A DNA stretch of 64,000 nucleotides from Augochlora pura (lineage: Eukaryota; Arthropoda; Insecta; Hymenoptera; Halictidae), in the NCBI RefSeq assembly GCF_028453695.1, contig NC_135781.1, forward strand, positions 22,381,640 to 22,445,639, in the 5' to 3' direction. Under the pieces are notes generated by a model, which did no database searches, was not told the origin of the DNA, and saw only the letters and a list, made by a program, of their open reading frames with translations. The position numbers and the translations under genes are program-made. This document shows, piece by piece, positions 1 to 13,669 of the stretch; the first letter of the stretch is position 1, and the number at the start of each line of letters is the position of its first letter.

Positions 1-3000
1 AAGCTTCGTTCGAGTTGTATGATGACATGTAACGAAATTTATCTAAAAATCTTTTATATAAACGCTTTTATAACATTAGGAATTGTAAAAAAAGGAATCA
101 AAAGTCGAATAAATATTCAGAAGAGTTTTGACTGATTTGGTAGTTGCAATTTATTATCATATATGCACAGAAGGAAATAATTGATATAAAAATACAGATT
201 GTAACAAGATGACTGTCATAAAGGAAGGACTAACTCTTTCGTTTTTGAAAACATTGGTAGAATTTATATTTAGTAGATTACGTATTACATCTTTACCGCG
301 ACCGTGACTCACTGTTACAGCCCAAGGGGGGTTTATTAAAAATAATCAAAATCAATCAATTTTACTACGATAAAATGGCAATACGAGAAATTACATAATT
401 CTAACACACGGCTTGGGTCATACGTGTAAACCTGAAACACCATACAAGGGTTAATGCACGAAGCTGAAGCAGCAGAATTCCTATTTTACCCTTTTCCGCC
501 TACATTACCTCATCGTCCGATCCTAGATTATTATAACAGAGTCGGAACGACTGACTCATAAAAACTGGAAATCGCGACGATGACTCACGGATCCGTTTAT
601 TACGAAATCTGCGAGCTGCGAGGCTTCATTGGTGCGAAAGCGACGTTTCGCGCCGGTTTTCCTTCCGGTGGGCTTGGCAAAATTACAGCGTTCGAAATAT
701 TCGATGACATCATCGTCCATCTAATTCGCCCCTTCGTTTGGCTCTCGCTTCGATGAATGAAAACTATTCGAGTGTATTGCCAACGACGTGACCAATAATA
801 ATTTACCTGATAATCTCATGTTTTCACTGAAACTAACGATTCTACGGCAAAATGAACGAGCGTTCCAGGTTAATTGTTTGAAAGCAGTCAGTATTCAATT
901 TTCCTACGTATTGCCGGGGTTTTCGTTTATTTCTCGAGATAATTAACATTATATTTACGCAATAAGACCTCTTTTATAATTCTTCTATTTTGCATACTTT
1001 TGTATACAAAAATATAATATATCTTATTTGATAAATATAAAGTTAACCATGTCAGAAAACAAACCAAAAGTAATTGATGGTAATTGATGACCCCACAGTA
1101 CTCGGCTGCACTAATATATTTGAGCAAGCCAAAAACAGCGCGTCGAATGCTAGGAAACAGCAATCAAGTGAACAATTTTTTTTTAATATTTCAAATTCTA
1201 TCAAAATTGATTTCACAATTTTTGGCTGCATTAAAAGAACACATTCCAGACTGCTTTTGCAGATCGCTACTTCTCGTCTAATTTTCGCAGATGTCGCTAC
1301 ACGATCGAAATAATTCCGATAAAAATATCAGCTTGAAACGTTCGGAATGACCCACTAAGGTCCGCATTGTTCATAAAGTTGGGGAATCCTGTAAGCGGGG
1401 CAAAGTCCCCGAGGAGGAAGCAAGACACAGGTCCGCGGCGGACTCTGGGGCGGCCAGGTCTGCGGAGTAATTTTCAATATCCACCTTATTAGCTCGGAAT
1501 AATATCTTGTCCCGGGAGCTCCGACCTTCCCCCCCGGATTACACGGTGGCTCCTCGTTTCCATGGGTGGCGCGGGTCTAATACCGCTCCGCCACTCGAAA
1601 CGAAATCTTATCCATATTTCGTGACTGGAGGGATGCGCGCGGGCCGGAAGTAGAGGAAGACAGGCCGCGGGAGGGTTGCGACGGGGGTTGCGACGGGAAG
1701 CCACGCCAGGAATCCACGGGGGTGAGCCGCGCCAGCTTCGTTTCATCCCTCCGGGCCCTCGTTTACGACCACGTAGGCGTTTTTACGCGAGCATCCTCGA
1801 TCCCGCTCCCGGTATTAATGTTCTGTTTTACGTTTCGGGGAAACACCCCGCGCTCGCATGCTCGCGCCGCCCCTATGGCAGGCGAGTAATGACCGAGACT
1901 TTCCCGAAGATTTTGCATAATTTCGACAGAAGCGGAACTCTCGACAAGTTTGATTGCCATCGTGAAGTGTCAGTCGGTTGCGAGACGAACGAGACTCGGA
2001 GGAACACGGATCGCTTTCGTGGTCCGAAAAGCGTTGTGGTTTGGTGTCTACTTCAGCAGATCTTTTGATTTGTTTGTTATCAGCAATTTTTACGAAAAGT
2101 AACGATTCTGTGAAGGATTTACGAAAAGCGGGAGCACAGAACGGAATTTCTGTTCTTAGTAACTTTCTGCTGAATTTTGTAGTGTTCTTATTCTTTTGTA
2201 TCTCGTGTACTTATCTCTGTCATAAATGAGTAAGCTTGAAAATTTTGTTGCATCCGCTTGAAGAAGTTGGAATCAAATAGAAAACACTTCTTTTCTTAAA
2301 TATATTGAAAATAATATATTTACATTCTCAAGTGTCGACTACATCAGCCTCTTTTATCTAGCCTTTAAAATGATAAAAAACTGATTTATTTAAATAGTAA
2401 AAGACTAATGCTCTGAAGTGCGATCTCTGGAGAAAATATTTTTAACTCGCAACACCCTGAGTAATTGTTAATAATGACATCAACTTCAACTATTGCGACA
2501 GGTTTCTGGTAAACAATGCTTTATATCTACAATATAATTATGTAAACTATTAGATTTCTACATCATTAAAAACAGAAACTATGAAACATAACAGAATGAA
2601 TGGAGTTAAAATCGGTAGAAACTCGTAAGATACACATTTTAGCTTTTCTACAGAATTAATTGAAGATATGAATTAATTCTACGAAAATTTCACGAACACT
2701 TGATGTCGCGTGTATAAAACGTTTGTTAAAATTGCTCTGATCTCCATGGAGTTGGTTGCCACGGTTCCAATTGAAATAAAACTTGCATTACTGGCATTAT
2801 CGATGCCTGCGGAGCCCCGTTACGGTGCACGAAGCGTAAGGAGTTAATATTTTAAGAAATCGTCTAGGCCAAAGTATTAATCAAAAAGTCTAAGCTCCTA
2901 GGGGAGCAACGCAGAAAATGGAGAAAAATCAATTGGAACGATAGGTCTTATAAATATTGAATCCGGATGACAATGGAAAGTCCGACGGAGTTTGATTCGA

Positions 3001-3462
3001 TCCGAGGGTTGAGGCGAGCCAGCGAGAAAGCGATCGTGCGTGGTTCGACGCCGGGAACCTTCGGGATCGCGTTTGAGCAGAAAAAAAATGCATTTGCCGC
3101 GACGAAAGCAGGTTCGGGCTTAATTAGGGTAGAATTTACGATACGATGGGACATTCTTACGCCGTTGTACTACCGTACCGGGCAACGAGCGTTCCCTGGA
3201 CCCGGTGGAATAGCACCTCGCGGCTACTTGAACGGGGCCCGGGATGAACGCCGCTGCCGGGCAATAATGTTTTTCCCCTCTTTTTATCGCAATATCGATC
3301 CCCGATCGACACACGGCCGTAACACGCTGCAATTTAGAAGATGACTTGGCAAGTAAACACGGGTACTCGCGAATCATTCTCGCATCCGCGCACGAGGTGG
3401 AACTCGTTTGCGGGTGAACGAGAGATCGGACACGAAGATTCGATTCGATCGGACCCGGTGGG

Positions 3463-3480
3463 TCGCGCGCGCGCGCGCGC
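3463..3480. repeat. (CG)n run
   Basis: About nine CG units. A similar short CG run lies at 26567-26579 after ACACG. Confidence 0.9.
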
Positions 3481-5375
3481 ACGCTCGCGCGAACGCGAGT
3501 CCGGCCGCGAGAGAGGAAGAGGCCAGCATCGCTCTCTGGACCGGTTTCAAAGTGAATAGCAAGGTGCTCGCCCGTCGAAATTGCTCCGTGTTACGAGCCC
3601 GCGGTGGAACGCTCCTTCCCGAGGAGGAAATATCGATTGAGGACGAGAATATCACGCGGTCGGATGAACGGTTCGCAGAACCACGCACAGCCATCTTTTC
3701 GAGGCTCCTCGAAACATGATCGACGACCCCAAATTGTTTATTATTGAATTTTCTCGGCCGTCGATAGCGTTGCTTTATATCCTCCATGAAAAGTAGCCCC
3801 TGCGAATTATCTATGGGATCTGCGGGGGACCAGAGGCGCCTTCGGAGCTTCTATCGAGAGCTCCCGGATCGTCAGAATTATTCAGATTATTTCAGGTACT
3901 AATATTATTTTCGCTAGGGAATTAGATCACGCAATGCAAGTAATCATCATCATTATTATGATTCTATAAAAAAGGAATCTTGAAATTCGTCTTACTATTA
4001 GGATAATTTACGTCGATGTAACTGTTCGATTCAATCCTGAACGCGGTAAGAAAAATTGATTCCGATTATCAAGAATTAACAAATTGCGAATTTCACTGAA
4101 ACATTCGTGCAGCTAGGATGTGCCCTAACTCATCCATGGTCGTGTCCCCAACCCAAGATGATCGTGATCCAGGCGATCGGATTGAATAGGGAGCAAATCG
4201 CGGACTCCGTTGGTCCGCGGTGATCGAGGTGGGACAAAATACCAGCGGGAATCTTTATCATCGGTTCTGGTAACCCGGGGTGTAGCCGCAAATTGGACGC
4301 GCGGTTCACGCCGGCACGCTATCATTTAACGTCGCCGTATATTACGCTAAAGCGTGCGCGAGCGAGCGAACGCGTCCCCTTTCCTTCCTCTTGGCAGTCC
4401 GCAGCTTGAAAAGTTTCGCTCGGTCCACGGGCGGACGAGGAAAGAGGGAGAAAAGAGAGGACCGCGCGCGCGGGAGAGGGAGATCGGCCAGCAGCGATAT
4501 ATAATGCCGCTGGCATGACAAGGCGAGAGCAATTAGATGTCGCCGGATGCAGCTGCAGGCGATTGCGTCATCAGAGTTACTTTGCAACCTTGATCTCTCT
4601 CGTAGGGGTCTCCGCTTCCCTGATTGCCGCCTCTGCCCCCTTCACCATGCGCTCTCTGCAGCCACCGCCATAGGCTCGCCACTTCTTCTGCTTTTTCCTT
4701 CCCTTGACCATCGAGGTGCCATGAGCGCAGGTCGTCCTGTGAGGTACCGACTTCCTCCAAATCGGAGCACGGAGGCCACGCCTACTTAGCCTGGGATGGA
4801 TGACACTTTCTTTCACTTCTGTTTGGTTGGCGCTCATTAGCAGTGGTCTATTGGATCTTCGTTGAACGATAGAATTAGACTCCTCTTGACGAAACAGCAC
4901 AGTTTATAAGGTTGTTGTATTGCGTGTAGGTGTAGATTGGCTTACGACTTTAGCAAATTATAATCCCAACACTATTTGGAGCGATATCTTGTACTGTACA
5001 ATGTACCAGATTCATTGTGGAATGACCGTGGTAAAAGTTGAGAAGTGATTACAGAGAAAACATGAATCGTAAGAAATTAGTCTTCTTAAAAATGATGAAA
5101 CGATGTCTTGTCACCCATTTGATGAAAATGTTATTAAACAGGAATTATTGAAAGTCGTCTTTTGACACTTTCAGTAGAAATAGAGTTAAGATGTCCCACA
5201 ACATTGAATCAATTCTAATGAAATTCATCACAAAAGAACAATAGATCCTCAGTTATCCAGATCTCTAACGGCTACATTCACGATTAGTCTACATATACCA
5301 TCATTCTTGGTACAAATCAATAAGTAGTTTAACTAACACCGTGACCAGTAATTGTTCTATAATCCGAGTTCTACT

Positions 5376-5393
5376 CCCCCCCCCCCCCCCCCC
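5376..5393. repeat. poly-C run of 18
   Basis: Eighteen consecutive C residues in AT-rich surroundings. Runs this long are prone to length error in sequencing and assembly. Confidence 0.95.
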
Positions 5394-6316
5394 ACCCGAA
5401 CTAGTTCGAATTACCGAGATATAGTTGCCGCCAATCCAACACCAATCTTCAATGGCATTCAATATATAATCATATCTTCGACTGTCCTCCGGTACCATGG
5501 GACTTCTTGCGTCTAAAAGGTAAATGGTTGCCGTTGACGCGAGACCGTGAACACCTGTCGGTGGATCACGAGATCTCCGGGAACGGGGGACCCCGCGAGC
5601 AGTATCGAGATTCCTCGGATCGTGGTCAGCAGAAAAATAGCATATTCGTGTCTCCGATAGAAGGCAGATAATCGAGGATGCGGATAATCAGATCCGCAGG
5701 CGTTTCTCGTTTCTTTGGGCTTTTTTCCTGTCGTGGCTGCTCCGTTCATGGGACCAGCGGGGAGAGCTGGGCAAACAGAAACTCTCGCCCGGCGGAAGAT
5801 AATTAACCTGGGCGAAGAAGGCACGGTTTAACGAGTCCCACGATTCAGCCGCGAGGATCACGACACGAGGATCAACGGGCGGCAAAAACGAGCGGCTCGT
5901 TCGTTTCGTCGCGCGTTCTTCTGCGCGTGTTTCGCCGCCGGGATGAAAAACTGAGCGAACTGGAGGAAGAAGGCTCCTAATAGAAAGAAAGAAAGAAAGA
6001 GAGGGATAGCAAGCAAGCGCGAGAGAGAGAGAGAGTAAGAGAGGGGGTCGCGAGGATAGAAGGAGGAAGATCAGAGTAGGGAAACGCGTCACCGCCCGCA
6101 ATATCGTAGATCGCACCTGTTCCCACTGGGGCTCCTCCCGAGGTCTTTAACGACTCTTAGCTTAATCGGCGTCTAAATTACACGGACTGGCTACTCGCTT
6201 CCGGGGTACGCCGCGAGACCAGTTGATTTACAGGATAATTCTATTTTATGCGCGGCGTTTCCGACGAATACACGCTCGCCTATAGTATCGCGATCTCTCG
6301 CCCGGGAGAAGGCAGC

Positions 6317-6318
<2 letters not shown>

Positions 6319-6353
<35 letters not shown>
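6319..6353. repeat. (GA)n microsatellite
   Basis: A pure GA run of about 35 bp followed by imperfect GA-rich sequence to about 6410. Further GA/GAAAG-rich stretches lie at 5982-6040. Confidence 0.97.
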
Positions 6354-6358
<5 letters not shown>

Positions 6359-9300
6359 GAGAGGACGAGAGAGGAAAGAAAGAGGGAGAGAGAGAAAGAG
6401 AGAGAGACCTGTCGTCAAATCACGGTTTAATATCAGCTCCCCGGGCCGGTTTCTTCGAATTCTGGTCTATGCTATTTTCTGATTCCTTGATTGAATGTAA
6501 ATGAGCTGCGAGATAACGCCCGGAGAAACCTTCTTCTAGCCGTGACTTTTCCGCGTACCCGGCGATCTTTCTCGATCCGCGGGTATATCAAGGCGGCGGA
6601 TCCGCGACGAATTTCCATAGCCTGTTCTCCACGCCTGAATATGCGGAACTAACGCGAGACCTGGCACACGTATCCTCCTATCGCGTTTATCGGCCGCGCT
6701 AATGAATTCCGCGCACTGTGATCCGCTTGCGAAACACTCGCTCGCTGTTTTCCTTCCTCCTCCACTATGGTTTCCAATGCGATCCGCATCGATCTCAATC
6801 GTGACCCACAAACGCGGACCCTTTTATCTCCTATATCGCAAAGGGAGTATTTCTTGGATCCGAAGGATTATAAGAGGCTCCCACTCGACTGCAAATTACC
6901 GTATTCTCAGGAAGAATACTTGTTGGAGTTGTTCCGAATGAACTTTGATTTTGACGAATTGATTTGACCACGATGATTCTTACTAATTTTAAACTGGCTG
7001 GAATGTGTCTGTAAAATTTTATTTAACCGATGTGGCAGGCTGCTGGACCAATTTAAAAATCGTCTTTAATCGTTCTTGCAAACTGCAACAAATAGACTAT
7101 TATCCGCATAGATTTGTTTCTCGGCAATCTCTCGATAATATTGCAGCGCCTTTGGTTCTTTTTCAAGCTCAATTAACTTTTTATTTATCAAGTATGACAT
7201 ATCCAATTTTTTCCTAAAAATATGAACAAAATAAAAGACTAAGAAAATTCTTAGAAATTTTTAGACTTCCTTTCAGAAAGTAAAAGAAAAAATCAGTAAT
7301 CGTTTGGACTGATTTGGTGGTTGCTGTGTTAAAAATCGTGTATTCCACGCGGGAAGCGAAGATCTGAGATCGATACGTAGAACGGGCGAGTTTTCCTAGT
7401 AGAAGGTGATTTCTCGAGGGATTCGGAACGAAGTTTCGCCGCGGTGTTAATTGTCGATGCGGGCGTGCATCCCCGGAATGAAAAAAGTTCCCACGAGTTG
7501 TCGAGAACTGCGGAAGACGAAGGACAGCACGTGTGACTGGAACAACTTAGAGCCGACACACACATGGCCGGACTGTTTCGTGGTTCCTCCGTTTGAGATG
7601 CGTGCACGCCTGTACGCGTGTTCCTTCGGTATGCAAGTTGCGACTGCTAAACATCTGTCCAACGTGTTTGTTAAGCGAACCGCAGTCTTCCGAGGGACCG
7701 GGAGCGGTCTCAAAGATGAGCCAAAGGCCCTCGAGGTTCTTTTCAAAGTGCGGACGGTGCGCGTCTCTTTCGACAATTGAAAATCAACTGCAGCGTTGGC
7801 GACAGAAATTGCTTGCTCGTTTCATGAATCTCTTCTGCAACTTCACTGTTTTTACATTTACGCGTTCGTCAGATTACGGAAGTACGAACTAGTCTGCGGG
7901 TTTTCGAACAAATTCTTATTTTGTTTAATTCTTTTATAAAAATTTCCGAAAGGAGAAGATTCTCTAACGAGAATGATACCCATATTTAGTAGATCATTTA
8001 GTAGATCATGTTCCAGGTAGTTACGCAACCTTTATCATAACAGTTAAAATGACTTGAAAATAAAATTTTCAATGACGATTGCAAGAAACAGTAATTGAAT
8101 AAAAATAGTTTCTTTAACAATTTTAATAGGTTGAATTCAATGTTAGAATATTATTAAACTCTGCTTACGTCTTCGCAATTTTATGTACTGACTATATATT
8201 TTTGCTGCTAATGTATAAAATCAAAAAATAATTTCTTACAAGAAAAAGAAAATTGCTGTTTATCGCGTGTCTACGTTTATTTGAGCGATGAAATATTGAT
8301 GACAGAATATTCCTACTTGATAGATTTTTGCTAGAAATCTCCATGACGAGTCAGGATAGTAGAAGTAAGCAAGGGATTAATTTAAAATGCTCGCTCGAAA
8401 CGTGCAGATTGTACCGAAAATTGAGAAACAGAGAACCGAGTGGTCCAGATTCCGTGCTAATTCGATGGCGGTAGCGCGACTATTCGATAGACTCCGAAAT
8501 CCTTGCGTGGAAGGATTTCGCGTAAATCGTAGCGGGTAACAATGATATCATTCGACTGACACAGTAGCGGTCATGTCGATCGGGCTAATGCATTTAAGTG
8601 CGAGCCAACCGACGGCCAATGCTATTAATCGTCCAGTAATCAAATCGCTCAATTGACTCGGCTTTCCTTTGAACATTGGATTGTCCATTGTAACGCGGCT
8701 GCTTCTTGCTCGGGTTTATCGAAAGTACGCCACTCCCCCACGCTATATCTCGCCGCAATGATATCGCGTTATTTTGACGTTTGTTCATAGAAACGACATG
8801 GCCGTCTTCCATGGTCGCAATCTACCACCTTTAAAACATCTGAAGCAATTTTTGGAGCAACCAGTGGCTAAAGTAGCTCCAAACATTGTTTAATAAATCC
8901 GAAAAAAATTCTGAAAATCTCATCTACCAAATCGTAAAAGTATCGAATGCGTATTACTTCGTAAGAACAAAAGGGTTGTACCTATAACTTTTGCCATTTT
9001 TTTTGTTATAGTGTAGGCGTGGATTAAGAAATTTACTCGATCATTTTCTATGAAAGGGTGCGAACGAAAACAACTTTAACATCTAGCTAAGTATTGGAGC
9101 ATAAAACAGAGTGAAAATGCAAAGTGGCATGTCCAACAAATATAACAATTCGAGTCCTATGTTAGCTTTGATAATTCGTCTAATCATTAATAGAACAAGA
9201 CCTACACAATTCGTACCATCAATCCGTTTCATCAACAGACTAGCAAGCTCTAAAATGTTTCCCTCCTGAACCCAGATAAATTCCCAAGATTCCAGAAAAT

Positions 9301-10050
9301 CGGTGGTTGGAACAACCCTTGCGACCTGGCTGCGCTCTGCCAGTTTTACATTATCGTCGTGAAAATTCATTCGAACGGCAGGGCAGTCGATCGATTCTCG
9401 AAACGCGTAAAAAATGTAATCGGCAGCGTTTCGAGAACAGGGAGGGCCATCAGATCGAAGATAATCGAAGTTTCCGAGCGGTTCGGCGTTGGACGGGGGA
9501 CAGTTTCGATCCCTCGGCCAGCGGATCGAGAGATCCACGCCCGCGATCCTCTCCTTCCTGTCCCGTCTCCCTTTCCACGACGTCTTCTTCGTCTTGTTCC
9601 TCTCGGACGTCGTGTCATTCCTCACCGCCAGGGGCGTCAGCGTCGCCGGTGGACTCGGGTGAAGGAGGGGAGATCGGGAGGGCCGTGTGTGTCTTCGTCA
9701 TGTGTGCTCCTAGCCGGTGCCCCTCGGAACTCTTCAGTTCTCCGCGGGTCTCTGTGCGAGTAGGTTCTATAAAGTTGTTCGACGTCTCTCGCCGCCAGCT
9801 CTTCCCCTCCCTCGGGGGCCACCGATCCTCGCTCGAGGAGAACGGAGTCGAAATCGCAGGTGATCGTGTCATCCCCAAGTCTATCTGACTACCATTCGAG
9901 CCAAGGATCAAGCGAATTCATCGGCGGCTAGGATTTTCCGCGAATTACCGCTTGGACACTTTCATTGAAAATCGACGGAAACCCTTGCACGGGAACCGGT
10001 GATCGACCCTGGGACACTTAGTGCTCGACAGAGTCCATCAGGACTTCTAC

Positions 10051-10061
10051 ATCTCTCTCTT

Positions 10062-10092
<31 letters not shown>
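10051..10092. repeat. (CT)n microsatellite upstream of mir-276
   Basis: A CT-rich run, pure from about 10068. In insects such CT/GA tracts in 5' regions may bind GAGA-type factors; that role is inference. Confidence 0.92.
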
Positions 10093-10667
10093 GCTGCTAC
10101 CTGCTGCACACTCGCTTTTAAACGTCCTCGTGGTTAAATCGTGCAGAATTTCGTAACACCGATTTCCAATCCGTGATCCACTGTGAATCTTCTAGCCGAT
10201 CGATCGACTTCTCTAGGATCGTCTTCGCTGCCAAGGTAGCTTACTTTTCAAAACCCACGATTTCGAGAAACCGGTTTCTAGACCGCATGGTGAGCATATC
10301 GGCTATGAGACATAAATAACGCTCGAACGGTCGACTCCTTTCGGAATTCGTTTGATTTTTGTATCCGTTCTCTGGTGTCTATCGGGTTCCCAGGGTCCGA
10401 GGTCTTTACTCGGAAACGGCTCGCGTCGAACCGGTCCTACGTTTCTTTTCGTATCGTTCCATATGGTCGCGATCGGGACCTCGTCGACGCGATTGGATTC
10501 CGAAGAAGATCGGACAGCAATAGAACCTGGTGGCTGTGGGACGAAGGGAGCAGTGCGCGATGATGCCAGTGCGATGACGAAAGTGCCGGAGAGCCAGCAA
10601 GAGCTCGCAAGAAGAGAGAAGAGAAAACGCGGGGGACGTTACGACCCGAGTAATATGTTCACATATG

Positions 10668-10752
10668 GTAGAGATCCAGCAGCGAGGTATAGAGTTCCTA
10701 CGTAGTGTTCAGAAAGTAGGAACTTCATACCGTGCTCTTGGACTTGCCGAAA
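10668..10752 (+). ncRNA. mir-276: microRNA precursor mir-276
   Basis: This is the hairpin precursor of miR-276, an arthropod microRNA that represses target mRNAs after loading into Argonaute. The 5p arm lies at 10680-10702 (begins CAGCGAGGTATAGAG) and the 3p arm at 10717-10738 (begins TAGGAACTTCATACCG, ends GTGCTCT). Both agree, as far as I can recall, base for base with Drosophila miR-276a-5p and -3p. The arms pair through GGTAT/ATACC and GTTCCTA/TAGGAAC around a loop of about 14 nt (10703-10716), and the lower stem continues through TCCA/TGGA. In the fruit fly and locust the family has been tied to neuronal signalling and reproduction; that is family knowledge, not visible here. The strand is fixed by the mature sequences. 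The hairpin ends are estimated from pairing. Confidence 0.96.
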
Positions 10753-10939
10753 GATCGTCGAGCAGTGGGTGACAAGTGAGAAAAACGAACGAAACCAATG
10801 CCCGGGGGAGACCGATCCGCGAAATCGATCACGGAAAAGTACCGACGGACGCAGCCACGAGCGATTGATAAGTGGAGGATTTATCAGCGATCAGTGCCAG
10901 ATCACCGGGCCCCGTCGATTTCGTTCAAGTAAGTCATGA

Positions 10940-13396
10940 GCTCGGAGCGGCGAGCCGTTTTTCGGCCACGAGGATGCAATTGCCGCGACGAATCGGTCGC
11001 TCTGCGCTTGCTCCAGAAATTCGGTCTCGGCAGGGATGCGATTCGCGTGCGCCGGCCTCCGTTCCGAAGCTCGAAAACTCCGATATTTCACTGTAGAAAA
11101 AGCGATTCGAAATATCGAAAGTGTCGGAACGATAGAAAAATCTGCGCACAGATTTCCTTCGTTTTCCATTCGACTATCCAAGTGTGTGGTTCTTGTTCGT
11201 CTGTGAAAAATCTGCTGCACTATTTCGATTTCGAACAAAGCGGAACAATTCGTGAACAGTTTTTTTTTCGCGTACACATGGTGTGAGAAATTTCGTTCGC
11301 GAATTTTGAGATTCGTTTCAGTGAAGTTTTGTCTGCGGAAAAACGATACCGATTATTGAGAATCCTGATGATTTGCAAATAGGTTCCATCGGTTTCGTAT
11401 TTTATTACGTAATGCTAGTTCCGCTCGTCAAATTTCCAGTGAATTTCGTCTCAGCAAATTTTGGATCTTGAATATTTTTGAAAGCCGAGACTGCGTGATT
11501 TATGAGCACCTTTCGTTAGTACTCGATCGCTGCGCGTGAAAATGGCCGTTCGATTTGAAACATTCGACTGCGAGGTGTAACTCCAAAAGCCAAGGGTTTC
11601 GAAAATATGCGCGTGGAAATTGCTGCTCGTGAAATTTGAAATATTCGACTGCAAGGAATAATTGTTAAAAATTATGGATCTCGAAAATATGAAGCCAGAT
11701 AATTTGTAGGTAATTTTCTCTGGTCTCGTGTTCGATCGCTTAACATGAGAATATTCGTCGTGGAAATTCGAGAATTCCCTGTGGGAAAAGTAGTCGAAGC
11801 GAAAGAAAAACTGTTATCGTAGCCGAGCACAGACGCGGCGTTATTCGTTATCCAGCGCGAGAGTTTATCGAGGTAGCAAGAGTGTAATCTCTGTTTTCAT
11901 GATTCAGTCGTTACAGCCGTGAATTTGCATAATGACCCGCAGTCTACTTATTAGACAGAAGTTAACCTATGATCAGGAGAGCCACTGTGCAGTTTCATTT
12001 GTTTGCCGTGGTAACCGACGACGACTCCGATCGGCGGAACTATTTCAGTCGGCTCGGATCATTCCGGATTAATAATTACCGATTAATTATCGATTCGTCG
12101 CGAGGTCTGCCCGTGCAGTCGCATGACCCTGCACTTTTGCACGAGCGTCGCAAAATTCACGTCGCCTCGCGCGCTCGTTCGGTCGTCGCTCGTTTCGAAA
12201 CTTCCCGTACGGATGTCGTTTTACGAAATAATTCGATAAGACCGGTTTTGAAAATTCTGGAGTGGGGCGTGAATAAATTGTCGCAAAATCAATATGTCTA
12301 CGCGAAGAGCGACCCGCCAGATAAACGGTATTGACAATACGCGCGTCGCCGATAAGACGATGTTTTTCTCCGATTAACGATAACAAACATTACTCCACCG
12401 TTCCCTCGTGCAGTCGGTAGAACTTTATCGCGCCCCAACATTGACGGACACGATATAGACGTGGGCTCCGAACATCGTCGGGGTCCGATTACTCATGTCG
12501 ATTCGAAAATGTTTCCTGTTTCCAACCTTACAGCATTTCTACTCTTCGTATACTCAAAACAGGTTTCGAATGTTGCTCAAGATGGAGGAATGCAGTCACG
12601 AACTCGTCGTGCCCCCACTTTTCCTACTTGTTTAACAATTCCATAACAGGAAAAATCAAATGCGCTTCAATGCTAAAAGATTCTTGTCCGCGCAGTTCGA
12701 GATCATCGCTGAAAACGTTTATTCGTCGAACGATGCGTCGACCTTTTACATGGTACATTATGTAACAATACATCTCATGTATATATTTTTAAATAGCTTC
12801 CTAATACGTTTTCTACCGTTTTTAATTTCATTTTAGTTATTTTTTAACATACCTTCTGAAGCATATTTTAAAAGCATTAATTTTTAGACCATAATGGAAC
12901 TTGTGAAAAATGGAAGCTAATTGTAAATAATTGCCGTCGAAGTATTAATAAAAACAGTGATTCTTTGATTTTAATTCTTTGATTATAAAATCTTTGATTT
13001 TATTTGCTAAAATGATGCGAAGTTGTATTCTGTTAGACACTGTGCATCTAAAGGTATGAAGGCATGATTACAAATATCGATGCTAAATTTAGAAGAATTA
13101 TTGGTTTGGCTAGAAATAAATTGCTGCTATTTCGAACTTAAGTTTGTTATGCAACGTTGATGTATAATTTAGCATCTTTGTTAGCCTGCGACGTGAGTTA
13201 CGTTTTCGTTTTCCACGAACATTTTACTCTATAAACACAGCGTTGGAAAGATACCAAAATTGTAGAATCTTTAATCAATGCGGATAGAATATGGTTTATA
13301 CTAGTATGGAAATAGTAACACTATGAAATATAAGAATTATTAAATATAGAACGGAACGAAAAGTGCCTGACGTAGCGGTAAAAATTACACGTACTG
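10940..13396. other. no gene supported downstream of mir-276
   Basis: Presumed intron or 3' flank of the mir-276 transcript. GC content falls steadily after about 11100. A fragment of the TAGACTGCGGAT family terminus (CCCGCAGTCTACTTA) lies at about 11936-11950. A short TCTTTGATTTT triple repeat lies at about 12960-13000. Confidence 0.5.
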
Positions 13397-13400
13397 TTAA

Positions 13401-13584
13401 CCCCTTCGACGAGTTTTGACTCGTAATAGAGAATTCTAATAATAAGCTGTCGAGAATTAATCTTATTTCATTCTTTTAAAACACACGTTGGATACAAATT
13501 TTTCTTTTTGTTTCTAAAGAATTATTACAATCGAGAAAAGGTATAATTGCAGTAACTTTGAAGAAGATGGTACACGCCAAGGAG
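13401..13584. mobile_element. possible degenerate piggyBac-type MITE
   Basis: TTAA lies at 13397-13400 and 13585-13588. The ends are CCCCTTCGACGAG and the inverse of CTCCTTGGCGTG. It is shorter (184 bp) than the clear copies and the ends have diverged, so this may be an internally deleted copy. Confidence 0.4.
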
Positions 13585-13669
13585 TTAATAATGATGGTGC
13601 AACCAATGAACATACAACGCATATTGTTATAATATTTCATGGAGGAAGAAATCACTACTCGAAATTTAA

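Larger units (their letters stand above)
1..9290. other. no gene supported; AT-rich DNA with GC-rich islands
   Basis: AT-rich sequence alternates with GC-rich islands at about 1370-2070, 2950-3880, 4120-4800, 5500-6430 and 6500-6800. Open frames in the islands occur on both strands at once and match nothing known. The frame at 4577-4900 (-) is Arg/Lys-rich but has no recognisable domain. Small direct repeats occur, for example ATTTAGTAGATC twice at 7983-8008. Confidence 0.6.
9300..10928 (+). other. GC-rich block, probable primary transcript region of mir-276
   Basis: A GC-rich block surrounds and precedes the miR-276 hairpin. It contains a CT-rich microsatellite (about 10051-10092), a TATAAAG at 9768-9774 that could be a TATA box, and a strong splice donor, CAA followed by GTAAGT, at 10929. 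Weaker donor-like sites sit at 10289 (ATG|GTGAGC) and 10776 (CAA|GTGAGA). The block has open frames on both strands, the longest about 193 codons at 9307-9888, but none resembles a known protein and opposing frames are equally open. The likely reading is a 5' exon or exons of a spliced non-coding mir-276 host RNA. Transcript ends cannot be seen from sequence. Confidence 0.45.

Noticed and set aside
1324..1342. AAATATCAGCT, resembling miR-283
   Set aside because: Match limited to 11 bases and no complementary arm.
2930..2950. ATTGGAACGATA, similar to part of U6 snRNA
   Set aside because: The match stops after about 12 bases and no other U6 segment is present.
3036..3065. tRNA-like B box GGTTCGACGCC
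   Set aside because: The T-arm stem does not pair and no matching A box or acceptor stem is present.
4533..4900. Overlapping - strand open frames rich in Arg, Lys and Gly
   Set aside because: Several frames are open at once over a GC-rich island and none has a known domain or clear splice structure.
9307..9888. 193-codon + strand open frame upstream of mir-276
   Set aside because: The opposite strand is also open over most of the same GC-rich block, the peptide is low-complexity Ser/Arg-rich, no family is recognisable, and the mir-276 host transcript explains the region better.
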